Assembly: GCF_022763305.1 (NCBI RefSeq) | Contig: NZ_JALEGT010000040.1 | Location: 1 to 49,843 of the forward strand | Reading direction: 5' to 3' | From: Marivita sp. | Lineage (GTDB): Bacteria > Pseudomonadota > Alphaproteobacteria > Rhodobacterales > Rhodobacteraceae | DNA length: 49,843 nt | In this document: positions 42,507 to 49,843 of the stretch, one piece after another | How positions within the stretch are numbered: position 1 is the first letter of the stretch | Layout: the number at the start of each line of letters is the position of its first letter | Program-made: the position numbers and the translations under genes | The notes under the pieces: model-generated | Databases searched by the model: none | What the model was told of the DNA's origin: nothing | Seen by the model: the letters and a program-made list of their open reading frames with translations, nothing else

Positions 42507-43538
42507 ATGGGCCGCCTGATTACCGTTCTTTTCCTCGTTCTCAGCCCGGTCGCGGCGCTGGCCCAAGACATGAGACTGGCCAAGATCATCGAGGTCCAAT
42601 CGGGCGACAGTGCCGTGACGCGTCAGTTTTTTGGTCATGTCGTGGCCAAGGAAACGGTGGATCTCGCGTTTCAGGTTGGCGGGCAGATCGTCAATCTGCC
42701 GGTGATCGAAGGCGCACGCATCGCCAAGGGCACGCAGGTGGCGCAGCTTGATCTGGAGCCGTTCGAACTGGCGCTGGATCAGGCCCGGGTGCAGAGGGAT
42801 CAGGCGGAGCGGACCTTGGAACGGCTGCAGAAGCTGGAAGGCAGCACGGTCAGCCAGGTGTCGGTGGACGATGCGCAAACCTCTTTGCAGTTGGCCGAGA
42901 TCGCGGTGCGCAATGCCCGGCGCGAATTGGACAATGCCACGCTGCACGCGCCCTTTGACGCGCTGGTGGCCTCGCGCAACGTGGCGAATTTCGCGACCAT
43001 CTCGCCGGGCACGCCGATTGCGCGACTGCACGACATGTCGGACCTGCGGATCGAAATCGACGTACCCGAAGTGCTGTTCCAGCGCGCCGGGACCGACCCC
43101 GATATCGAGTTGTGGGCGCAGTTTCCGACAAACGACACACGATACCCGGTCACGCCGCGCGAATTCAACGCGGAAACCTCGCAGGTGGGGCAAACATACC
43201 AGATCACCCTGGGCATGGCGCCGCCCGAGGATCAGACGATCCTGCCGGGCTCTTCGGTCACGGTCTATGCGACGCTGAACGGCGGGGCGCAGGACATCGT
43301 GATCCCGGCCTCTGCGGTGAGCACGACCAATGATGGCAGCCCGACCGTGATGGTCTTTACTCCAACGGGCGCGGACGAGGGCACGGTTGCCCGCCGTACC
43401 GTGTCGGTGGAGCCGACGATCCGGGGCGATGTGCGTGTGACCGACGGGCTGGAGCCGGGCGAAGAGATCGTGGCGAGCGGGGCAAGCCAGCTGGCGGATG
43501 GTGATCGCGTCAAGCGTTTTGCCGGCTTCTCGAACTGA
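42507..43538 (+). CDS. RND efflux periplasmic adaptor (membrane fusion protein)
   Basis: The 343-residue adaptor has a signal peptide (ATG 42507, MGRLITVLFLVLSPVAALA|QD). A split lipoyl domain (VDLAFQVGGQIVNLPVIEGARIAKG...; LHAPFDALVASRNVA) flanks a helical hairpin, and beta-barrel and membrane-proximal domains follow. It is co-transcribed with the pump gene starting ten bases later. An outer-membrane channel gene is not next to it, so a shared TolC is probable. The GTG at 42474 is in frame but lacks a ribosome site. Confidence 0.9.
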   Translation: MGRLITVLFLVLSPVAALAQDMRLAKIIEVQSGDSAVTRQFFGHVVAKETVDLAFQVGGQIVNLPVIEGARIAKGTQVAQLDLEPFELALDQARVQRDQAERTLERLQKLEGSTVSQVSVDDAQTSLQLAEIAVRNARRELDNATLHAPFDALVASRNVANFATISPGTPIARLHDMSDLRIEIDVPEVLFQRAGTDPDIELWAQFPTNDTRYPVTPREFNAETSQVGQTYQITLGMAPPEDQTILPGSSVTVYATLNGGAQDIVIPASAVSTTNDGSPTVMVFTPTGADEGTVARRTVSVEPTIRGDVRVTDGLEPGEEIVASGASQLADGDRVKRFAGFSN

Positions 43539-43548
43539 GTGGCGCGCC

Positions 43549-46500
43549 ATGAATATCGCAAAAGCGTCCATCGACCGTCCCATCGTCACATGGCTGATCA
43601 TGCTTGCGGCCCTGATCGGAGGGATCTGGGGATTCTTCACGCTGGGGCGGCTGGAGGACCCGGCCTTTACCATCAAGACCGCCGTGGTGATCACGGAATA
43701 TCCCGGAGCCAGCGCAGCGCAGGTCGCGCGCGAGGTGACGGAGCCTCTGGAATCCGAGATCCAGAAGATGTCAGAGGTCAAGGAAGTGCGATCGGTCAAC
43801 CAGCCGGGCCTGTCGCGCATCAGCGTGGACATGAAGGACACCTATGACGGCGAGGAACTGCCCGAGATCTGGACCAAGCTGCGCAATCGGGTGAATGCGG
43901 CGCGCCTGCCGTCGGGAACGGGCCGGCCCTTTGTGAATGATGGGTTCGGGGATGTCTTCGGCATGTATTATGCCGTCACTGCTCCCGGCTTTACCGATGC
44001 CGAGATTTACGAGCTGTCCACCTTCCTGCGCCGTGAATTGCTTACGGTGGATGGTGTGGCCGATGTCACCCTGTCTGGCGTTCCGAACGAGGTGGTCTAT
44101 GTTGAGCCGAACCTCGTTCTGAGCACCAATCTCAACATTCCGCCAGCCGCCATACAGGGGGCGCTGGCCACGGCCAACTCGGTGGTGGATGGTGGGTCGA
44201 TCCAGACTGTGGACGGGCGCACCCTGATCCAGGGGCCGGATGGGTATGACACGGTCCAGGAAATCGCCGGTCTGACCGTTGGCGTCGGGGGAGAGGTGCT
44301 CAACCTCTTTGACTTTGCCGAGGTGCGCCGTGCGCGCGAGGACACGCCGGAGCTGATCATCCGGCACAACGGGGTCGAGGCGTTCACGCTGGGCATTGCC
44401 GGGATCGGCTCCGAAAACATCGTCGATGTGGGGCATCGCGCCGATGCAAAGCTGGCAGAACTTGCACCGCAGATCCCGTTGGGGGTCGAGTTGCACCCGA
44501 TCTACCAGCAGCATGTCGTCGTCGAAGACGCCTCGAACGCGTTTCTGATCAACCTTGCCATGTCGGTGAGCATCGTGGTGATCGTGCTGGCGCTGTTCAT
44601 GGGATGGCGTGCGGCGGTGGTTGTCGGGGTGACGCTGCTGCTCACGGTGGTCGGGACGCTGTTTTTCATGGCGATCTTTTCCATCGAGATGGAACGCATT
44701 TCCCTGGGCGCGCTAATCATTGCCATGGGCATGCTGGTGGACAATGCCATCGTGGTGGCCGAGGGCATGCAGATCGCCATGCGGCGCGGCAAGGACTCGC
44801 GCGCGGCGGCGGACGAGGCGGCGAGCAAGACGCAGATTCCCCTGTTGGGCGCGACGGTGATCGGGATCATGGCCTTTGCCGGAATTGGCCTCAGCCCCGA
44901 CGCAACCGGGGAATTCCTGTTCTCTTTGTTTGCCGTGATCGGCATTTCGCTGCTGTTGTCCTGGGTGCTGGCACTGACGGCGACGCCCTTGCTCGGGCAC
45001 TACTTTTTCAAGCGCGGTGCCGAAGGGGCCGAAGACGACGCCTATGGCGGGGTGCTTTTCCGGATGTACGGGGCCACGCTGCGTGGTGCGCTGAAGGCAT
45101 GGTGGCTGGTGATCATCGGGCTGGTTGGCATCACGGTCGTGTGCTTCATGCTGTTCGGTCAGATCAAGCAGCAGTTTTTTCCCGACAGCAACACACCTCT
45201 GTTCTTCGTGCACTACAAGCTGGAGCAGGGCGCGTCGATCCACGAGACCTCGCGCGATCTGACGGTGTTCGAAGACTGGCTGGCCGGGCAGGACGACGTG
45301 GTCGCGGCCACCGCCTTTGTCGGACGGGGGGCGGACCGCTTCATGCTGACCTATCAGGCTGAGGACCCGAACCCGAGCTATGGCCATATCATTGTTCGGA
45401 CGGAAACCATCGACCAGATCGCGCCGCTGATTGCCGAACTCGAGACCTTTGCAGCCCAGACCCTGCCGCAGGGCGAGTTCCGCGCCAAGCGGCTGGCCTT
45501 CGGTCCTGGTGGCGGTGATCCGATTCAGGTGCGGTTCTCGGGGCCGGATGCCACGGTGCTGCGCGATCTGGCGGACGAGGCGATGGCGCGTTTTGTTGCA
45601 GCGTCTGACAACATCGTCGCCCCACGCATCGACTGGCGCGAGCAGGAACTCGTGCTCAAGCCGGTCTACGCCACCGACCGAGCGCAGGAGGCGGGGATCA
45701 CCCGCGACGACATCACCGCGATCCTGCGGTTCGCCACGACGGGGCTCGAGTCCGCGGTCTATCGCGAAGGCGACCGTCAGATTCCCATCGTGTTGCGCGC
45801 CGATCCCGAGGCGGACCTCGCCCTGACCGATCACGTGGTCTATTCGGAGAACGCGCGGGCCTTCCTGCCGCTCGAGCAGGTGACGGACGGGCTGACCTTC
45901 GAAGCGCAGAACACGCTGCTGATGCGGCGGGACCGGTTGCTGACCATCACCGTGGGTGCGGATATCGTCAAAGGGTTGACGGCAGCGCAGGTGCAGACCG
46001 AAGTGACGGACACCATCGAAGCAATGGAGCTGCCGCCCGGCTACAAGATGGAATGGGGTGGCGAGCTGGAAAGCTCGTCTGATGCGCAGGCGAGCCTTGG
46101 GCGGCAGCTGCCGATGAGCCTGATCATCATGGTGGTGATCTCGGTCCTGCTGTTCAATGCGCTGCGTCAGCCGCTGATCATCTGGCTTCTCGTGCCGATG
46201 TCGGTCAACGGGGTCAGTCTGGCACTGCTGGGCACCGGGTTCCCGTTCACCTTCACCGCGCTGTTGGGCCTGCTGTCGCTGTCGGGGATGCTGATCAAGA
46301 ACGGGATCGTTCTGGTGGAAGAGATCGACATCGTGCGCGCGGAAAAGCCGGATCAGGACTTGAAGGCTTCCATCGTCGAGGCGTCGACCTCGCGTCTGCG
46401 GCCCGTGGTGCTGGCTGCGGCGACGACCATCCTCGGCATGCTGCCGCTGATCTGGGATGCCTTCTTCCGGTCGATGGCGGTGACGATCATGGGCGGGTTG

Positions 46501-46593
46501 GCCTTTGCGTCGGTCCTGACGCTCGTGGCGGCACCGGTGTTCTACTATGCGTTCTTCAAGCGGAGTGACGGAAAGGCGACGGCGGCGGCTTAG
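43549..46593 (+). CDS. RND-family efflux pump, AcrB-like
   Basis: This 1014-residue inner-membrane transporter opens MNIAKASIDRPIVTWLIML. The proton-relay helix reads GMLVDNAIVVAEG: the first Asp is kept (D398), while the second position is Asn (N399), where AcrB has DD. The helix-10 lysine is present (K917 in SGMLIKNGIVLVEE). The porter-domain sequences (RSVNQPGLSRISVDM) fit the hydrophobe/amphiphile group. It exports toxic compounds with the adaptor encoded just upstream. Substrates are unknown; the operon is probably induced through the palindromes at 42407-42428. Confidence 0.92.
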   Translation: MNIAKASIDRPIVTWLIMLAALIGGIWGFFTLGRLEDPAFTIKTAVVITEYPGASAAQVAREVTEPLESEIQKMSEVKEVRSVNQPGLSRISVDMKDTYDGEELPEIWTKLRNRVNAARLPSGTGRPFVNDGFGDVFGMYYAVTAPGFTDAEIYELSTFLRRELLTVDGVADVTLSGVPNEVVYVEPNLVLSTNLNIPPAAIQGALATANSVVDGGSIQTVDGRTLIQGPDGYDTVQEIAGLTVGVGGEVLNLFDFAEVRRAREDTPELIIRHNGVEAFTLGIAGIGSENIVDVGHRADAKLAELAPQIPLGVELHPIYQQHVVVEDASNAFLINLAMSVSIVVIVLALFMGWRAAVVVGVTLLLTVVGTLFFMAIFSIEMERISLGALIIAMGMLVDNAIVVAEGMQIAMRRGKDSRAAADEAASKTQIPLLGATVIGIMAFAGIGLSPDATGEFLFSLFAVIGISLLLSWVLALTATPLLGHYFFKRGAEGAEDDAYGGVLFRMYGATLRGALKAWWLVIIGLVGITVVCFMLFGQIKQQFFPDSNTPLFFVHYKLEQGASIHETSRDLTVFEDWLAGQDDVVAATAFVGRGADRFMLTYQAEDPNPSYGHIIVRTETIDQIAPLIAELETFAAQTLPQGEFRAKRLAFGPGGGDPIQVRFSGPDATVLRDLADEAMARFVAASDNIVAPRIDWREQELVLKPVYATDRAQEAGITRDDITAILRFATTGLESAVYREGDRQIPIVLRADPEADLALTDHVVYSENARAFLPLEQVTDGLTFEAQNTLLMRRDRLLTITVGADIVKGLTAAQVQTEVTDTIEAMELPPGYKMEWGGELESSSDAQASLGRQLPMSLIIMVVISVLLFNALRQPLIIWLLVPMSVNGVSLALLGTGFPFTFTALLGLLSLSGMLIKNGIVLVEEIDIVRAEKPDQDLKASIVEASTSRLRPVVLAAATTILGMLPLIWDAFFRSMAVTIMGGLAFASVLTLVAAPVFYYAFFKRSDGKATAAA

Positions 46594-46610
46594 GTTAGGG
46601 CGGGGCTTGT

Positions 46611-46626
46611 ATCGATCATGATAAAT
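46611..46626. promoter_or_regulatory. GntR operator copy 1, before gntR
   Basis: ATCGATCATGATAAAT (46611-46626) matches the perfect palindrome at 48190-48205 at 14 of 16 positions, and its core ATCATGAT is fully symmetric. It overlaps a -10-like GATAAA. Autoregulation of the gntR gene is the simple reading. Confidence 0.65.
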
Positions 46627-46681
46627 TGATTGCATGGCACGGCTGGCGGGACTGGCCCCGCCCGCGCCATGCGAGACCATC

Positions 46682-47452
46682 ATGACTCCGGAAAAGATCA
46701 CCGATCCCGCCCCGAAACCGCCCCGCAGGTCACGCCCGGTGCGCGTCGCCGAGGCGATCAAGGACTGGGTGGTGGAGCAGGGTCTCACCCCGGGCGACAG
46801 GCTGCCCGGCGAGGCCGAACTGATCGACCGTTTCCAGATGTCCAAGGGCACGATCCGCGAGGCGATGCGCATTCTGCAGGCGCAGGGGCTGGTGGAGACC
46901 AAGACCGGCCCCGGTGGCGGCAGTTTCGTCGGAAAGGTGTCGCGGGATCGGGCGCATGCGTTGCTGGCGAATTACTTCTATTTCCAAAACATCACGATTG
47001 CGGACATCTACGCGGTCCGTCAGGCGTTGGAACCTGCCATGGCCGCATCGCTTGCGGGCAGGCTGACCGACGCGCAATTGGCTGAACTCGAAGCGATCAT
47101 GGAACACTACGCCGCCCCCGCCAAGGATGCGCGCGAGGAGCGGTTGCAGCACGTCGCCTCGCTTCGGTTTCATGCGCGGCTGTCGGATTTCGGGGAGAAC
47201 GCGCTTCTGAGCTTCTTCATCGGGTTCATGGCGCAGATTCTGACCGATCTGACGGTCTACAAGCGGCTCTACGCCGCTCCAAACCATGATCTGTGGAAGC
47301 GGGGTCGGGATCACCAACTCGATCTGATCGCGGCGCTGCGCTCGGGCGATGCCGACAGTGCGCGCCGGATCATGGCGAGCCATATGGAAATGGCGGCAGC
47401 GCTGATGGAGGATCAGCAGGCCGAAGTGCTTAAGCGCTTCATTGCGGAGTGA
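46682..47452 (+). CDS. GntR regulator, FadR subfamily
   Basis: The 256-residue regulator has a winged HTH (VRVAEAIKDWVVEQGLTPGD, then LPGEAELIDRFQMSKGTIRE) and a C-terminal FCD ligand domain (VRQALEPAMAASLAGRLTDA; HARLSDFGENALLSFFIGFM; SHMEMAAALM). I prefer ATG 46682 (MTPEKITDPAPK) because ATG 46634 lies just behind the operator and -10, and its extra residues look non-coding. It probably controls the DUF1028 and dipeptide-type binding-protein genes through the shared 16-bp palindrome. The ligand is unknown. Confidence 0.85.
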   Translation: MTPEKITDPAPKPPRRSRPVRVAEAIKDWVVEQGLTPGDRLPGEAELIDRFQMSKGTIREAMRILQAQGLVETKTGPGGGSFVGKVSRDRAHALLANYFYFQNITIADIYAVRQALEPAMAASLAGRLTDAQLAELEAIMEHYAAPAKDAREERLQHVASLRFHARLSDFGENALLSFFIGFMAQILTDLTVYKRLYAAPNHDLWKRGRDHQLDLIAALRSGDADSARRIMASHMEMAAALMEDQQAEVLKRFIAE

Positions 47453-48134
47453 TCGGGTCCTGCGTTGCCTCGAAGGGCACGGCGCGATGCGGATCCTCCA
47501 GCGTGGGAACATGGCGCACCCAATCGCCATAGAGTCCGGTCCGGGCGCGGGTGTGAAGCGCGCGAAGATCCCGGAGCGGCGTTTCCGAATAATCGACGCG
47601 CAGGGTCAGCGGGGGCCGGGACCGGCTGACCACCAGAAGCGCGGCCGAGAGCAGGCCACGGCTGTCGCCGCCGGCCTCTGACGCGGCATCGAGCGCGGCC
47701 AGAAGGCGCAGGTCCAGCGGACCATCGGCGGTTTCGAACCCCGACAGACACGCATCCAGAACGTCCGGCGCCGCGAGAAGATTGCCGGTGACGACCACGT
47801 TGGGTGCGATGCGGGCCTCGGCCACGGGGATGCTGTTGTCGCCGGTAAAGTGTCCTGTGCCGCCCGTCGGATCGAGCGCGGCCAGCTGCCGTTCAGCGCG
47901 ACCCGGATCGGCAGAGGTGACGGTGGCGACCGCATCGGCGGCGCTGCTGCCATCCCGCATCAGGGTCAGAACGTCTGTGCCCCACATGGTGCTGGGCAGC
48001 GACCCCTGGGAGGCCGACATCCCCGATTCGGCATCCCCGCGCAGCACCCATCCGCCCACACACAGGCTGCCGGTGGTGGCCGCGCCGCCATAAGCGCCCG
48101 TTTTTTCATCGAAAGCCAGAATGGACAGGGTCAT
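47439..48134 (-). CDS. DUF1028 family protein
   Basis: The 231-residue protein begins MTLSILAFDEKTGAYGGAAT, with GVAV-like and ESGMSASQGSLPSTMWGTD segments typical of DUF1028, a family with an Ntn-hydrolase-like fold (from memory). Relatives often sit beside peptide or amino-acid transporter genes, as here. A hydrolase or amidase acting on an imported peptide-like compound is possible but unproven. The start ATG (48134) follows GGAG; the upstream frame runs over the operator. Its 3' end overlaps gntR by 14 bases. Confidence 0.83.
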   Translation of the reverse strand: MTLSILAFDEKTGAYGGAATTGSLCVGGWVLRGDAESGMSASQGSLPSTMWGTDVLTLMRDGSSAADAVATVTSADPGRAERQLAALDPTGGTGHFTGDNSIPVAEARIAPNVVVTGNLLAAPDVLDACLSGFETADGPLDLRLLAALDAASEAGGDSRGLLSAALLVVSRSRPPLTLRVDYSETPLRDLRALHTRARTGLYGDWVRHVPTLEDPHRAVPFEATQDPITPQ

Positions 48135-48161
48135 GAGCGGCTCCGTTGTCAGTGGACTTGA

Positions 48162-48205
48162 ATTTATCATGAAAATTTGGCCTGATGCAATTTATCATGA
48201 TAAAT
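48162..48205. promoter_or_regulatory. GntR operator copies 2 and 3
   Basis: ATTTATCATGATAAAT (48190-48205) is a perfect 16-bp palindrome. ATTTATCATGAAAATT (48162-48177) matches it at 14 of 16 positions. The two centres are 28 bases apart in the divergent region between DUF1028 and the binding-protein gene, so both promoters can be covered. Confidence 0.75.
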
Positions 48206-48236
48206 AAAAATGGATCTTCAGGAGAGGAACTCACCC

Positions 48237-49814
48237 ATGTCGCTTTTCAATGTCACTCGCCGCAGCCTTCTGGCCGCGGGCACCGCACTGGCGTTGACCC
48301 TGGGCGGGGTCGCGCCGGCCATGGCCCAGACACCCCCGGGCGTGCTGATCGTCGGGCAGATCGCAGAGCCGAAGGCGCTTGATCCGGCCGCGGTGACGGC
48401 GGTCAACGATTTCCGCATCCTGATGAACGTCTATGACGGGCTGGTGCGCTACAAGGACGGCACTCTGGAGGTCGAACCCGCGCTGGCGACCGATTGGGAG
48501 ATCAGCGAGGACGGCACGGTCTATACTTTCACCCTGCGCGAGGGCGTGACCTTCCATGATGGCAGCCCGTTCAACGCCGAGGCGGTGAAGTTCAATTTCG
48601 ACCGGATGCTGGACGAAAACCACCCGTATCACGACACCGGCCCGTTCCCGCTCGCCTTCTTCTTCTCGGCGGTCGAGACTGTCGAGGCCGTTGATGATCT
48701 GACAGTGCGGTTCACGCTGAACGGGCCTTACGCGCCGTTCCTGTCGAACCTCGCCTATCCGACGGGTCTGATCGTCTCGCCCGCTGCCGTCGAAGAGCAC
48801 GGTGCGGAGTTCGGCCGCAACCCGTCGGGCACCGGACCCTTCACCTTTGTCGAATGGCGGTCGAACGAAGCGGTCGTGGTCGAGTCCAACCCCGACTACT
48901 GGGACGGCGCGCCCGAATTGCAGGCTGTGGTGTTCCGTCCGATCACCGACGCCAACACCCGCACGGCGGAAATGCTGGCGGGCGGGATTGACCTGATGGT
49001 CGAGGTGCCGCCGGTGGCCCTGTCGGAATTCCAGGGCGATGCCTACACGGTCCACGAGCAGGCCGGACCGCATGTCTGGTTCCTGATCCTGAACGCCAAG
49101 GAGGGGCCGTTTGCCGACAAGCGCGTGCGTCAGGCGGCGAATTACGCAGTCAACAAGACGGCCCTTGTGCAAGAGGTGCTGGAGGGCACGGCCGAGGTTG
49201 CCGCAGGCCCGACGCCGCCCGCCTTTGCCTGGGCCTATAACGAGGATCTGGAGCCTTATCCCTACGATCCTGACCGCGCCCGCGAGCTGATTGCCGAGGC
49301 CGGGGCGGACGGTGCCGAGCTGACCTTCTTCGTGACCGAAGGCGGGTCGGGCATGCTGGACCCCGTCGCGATGGGCACGGCGATCCAGGCGGATCTGGAA
49401 GCGGTCGGCTTTGACGTGAGCATCGAGACCTATGAATGGAACACGTTCCTGGGCGAAGTGAACCCGGGGTTGGAGGGCAAGGCGGACATGGCCGAGATGG
49501 CGTGGATGACCAATGATCCCGACACGCTGCCTTTCCTTGCCTTGCGCACCGCCGCATGGCCGGATCAGGGGGGCTTCAACTCGGGCTACTATTCGAACCC
49601 CGAGGTGGACGAACTGCTCGAGGCGGCGCGGGTTGCGACCGATCAGGACGAGCGCGCGCGGCTTTACAAGGAGATGCAGGCCATCGTGCAGGAGGATGCG
49701 CCCTGGGTCTTCGTCGCGAACTGGAAACAGAACGCGGTGACGAACGAGCGGGTCGAGAATTTCTCGTTGCAGCCGTCCTTCTTTCTGCTGCTCGATGACG
49801 TCGTGAAGAACTGA
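48237..49814 (+). CDS. Dipeptide/oligopeptide-type ABC binding protein (SBP family 5)
   Basis: The 525-residue protein has a Tat-like signal MSLFNVTRRSLLAAGTALAL, cleaved after AMA. The family-5 core follows: EPALATDWEISEDGTVYTFT, LREGVTFHDGSPFNAEAVKF, NPSGTGPFTFVEW and FADKRVRQAANYAVNK. I start at ATG 48237, behind AGGAGAGG; ATG 48210 is in frame but lies next to the operator. It is the receptor for a DppBCDF-type importer whose remaining genes lie past the window edge. The ligand may be a peptide, glutathione or another compound. Confidence 0.9.
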   Translation: MSLFNVTRRSLLAAGTALALTLGGVAPAMAQTPPGVLIVGQIAEPKALDPAAVTAVNDFRILMNVYDGLVRYKDGTLEVEPALATDWEISEDGTVYTFTLREGVTFHDGSPFNAEAVKFNFDRMLDENHPYHDTGPFPLAFFFSAVETVEAVDDLTVRFTLNGPYAPFLSNLAYPTGLIVSPAAVEEHGAEFGRNPSGTGPFTFVEWRSNEAVVVESNPDYWDGAPELQAVVFRPITDANTRTAEMLAGGIDLMVEVPPVALSEFQGDAYTVHEQAGPHVWFLILNAKEGPFADKRVRQAANYAVNKTALVQEVLEGTAEVAAGPTPPAFAWAYNEDLEPYPYDPDRARELIAEAGADGAELTFFVTEGGSGMLDPVAMGTAIQADLEAVGFDVSIETYEWNTFLGEVNPGLEGKADMAEMAWMTNDPDTLPFLALRTAAWPDQGGFNSGYYSNPEVDELLEAARVATDQDERARLYKEMQAIVQEDAPWVFVANWKQNAVTNERVENFSLQPSFFLLLDDVVKN

Positions 49815-49821
49815 GTTTCGA

Positions 49822-49836
49822 ACGGGCTTCGCCCGT
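49822..49836 (+). other. Stem-loop after the dipeptide-type binding-protein gene
   Basis: ACGGGC (49822-49827) and GCCCGT (49831-49836) form a 6-bp stem with loop TTC, seven bases after the stop codon. The window ends seven bases later, so a U-tract cannot be judged. Confidence 0.5.
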
Positions 49837-49843
49837 CCGACAC

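Noticed and set aside
46634-46681. Upstream ATG for gntR at 46634
   Set aside because: It lies eight bases after the operator and -10-like sequence and lacks a ribosome site; the added residues look non-coding.
44713-46902. Minus-strand frame of 729 codons
   Set aside because: It is antisense to the RND pump gene and the start of gntR; composition is that of a shadow frame.
1-49843. tRNA, rRNA, CRISPR, prophage or insertion-sequence content
   Set aside because: I looked in gaps over 100 bases and saw no T-loop pattern, no spaced repeats, and no transposase or integrase motifs.

Overview
The window looks like chromosomal DNA of a marine alphaproteobacterium of the Roseobacter group (Rhodobacteraceae). 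It is GC-rich and tightly packed, with many ATGA/TGATG overlaps. It is rich in ABC, TRAP and tripartite tricarboxylate (TTT) uptake systems, carries a choline-to-betaine locus with choXWV, and encodes ScfR-type short-chain acyl-CoA regulators. Taxonomy is inferred from gene content only. I see no rRNA, tRNA, CRISPR array, insertion sequence or integrase.

Layout. 1-5486 (minus): a LivKHMGF-type ABC transporter operon, then a hairpin with a U-tract, then the start of acetyl-CoA synthetase (acs), cut by the window edge. 5706-11539 (plus): a ScfR-like transcription factor, a receiver-only response regulator, a two-helix membrane protein, a CrbS/CbrA-like sensor kinase with an SLC5 transporter module, and an orphan FliM-like (SpoA domain) protein. 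11545-13713 (minus): a sulfide/persulfide operon (Blh dioxygenase-like hydrolase, a split YeeE/YedE sulfur transporter pair, and a DUF442 sulfurtransferase/phosphatase). 13818-20498: choline uptake choXWV (minus), divergent from betI-betB-betA (plus) across a clear BetI operator. 20773-25051: two pqiA half-genes, a long pqiB and pqiC (lipid transport across the envelope). 25057-28262: mnmH and a fused oxidoreductase-SelD gene, convergent, together making selenophosphate and selenouridine tRNA. 28692-34960: a full-length ScfR regulator divergent from a TTT transporter (tctCBA) and an oxalate-CoA-ligase-like synthetase. 35106-42345: a ketopantoate-reductase-family protein, RidA, a D-xylonate-dehydratase-like IlvD/Edd enzyme, an SDR dehydrogenase and a TRAP transporter (dctPQM). 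42507-46593: an RND efflux adaptor and pump. 46682-49814: a FadR-type GntR regulator, a DUF1028 protein (minus) and a dipeptide-type ABC substrate-binding protein, all sharing a 16-bp palindrome.

The most interesting region is 1-11539. A transporter-like sensor kinase has a partner receiver with no output domain. The adjacent transcription factor carries, between its HTH and its ScfR-like C-terminus, a two-helix segment that aligns by eye with the kinase's own H-box (DHp) domain. This suggests a relay in which the lone receiver docks on the transcription factor (or on the FliM-like protein) to control uptake and CoA activation of acetate or another short-chain carboxylate. That is inference from sequence and context, not demonstrated.

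A second pattern is that all five genes for solute-binding proteins of uptake transporters are followed directly by a stem-loop. This is the expected layout for differential expression of the binding protein over the membrane subunits.
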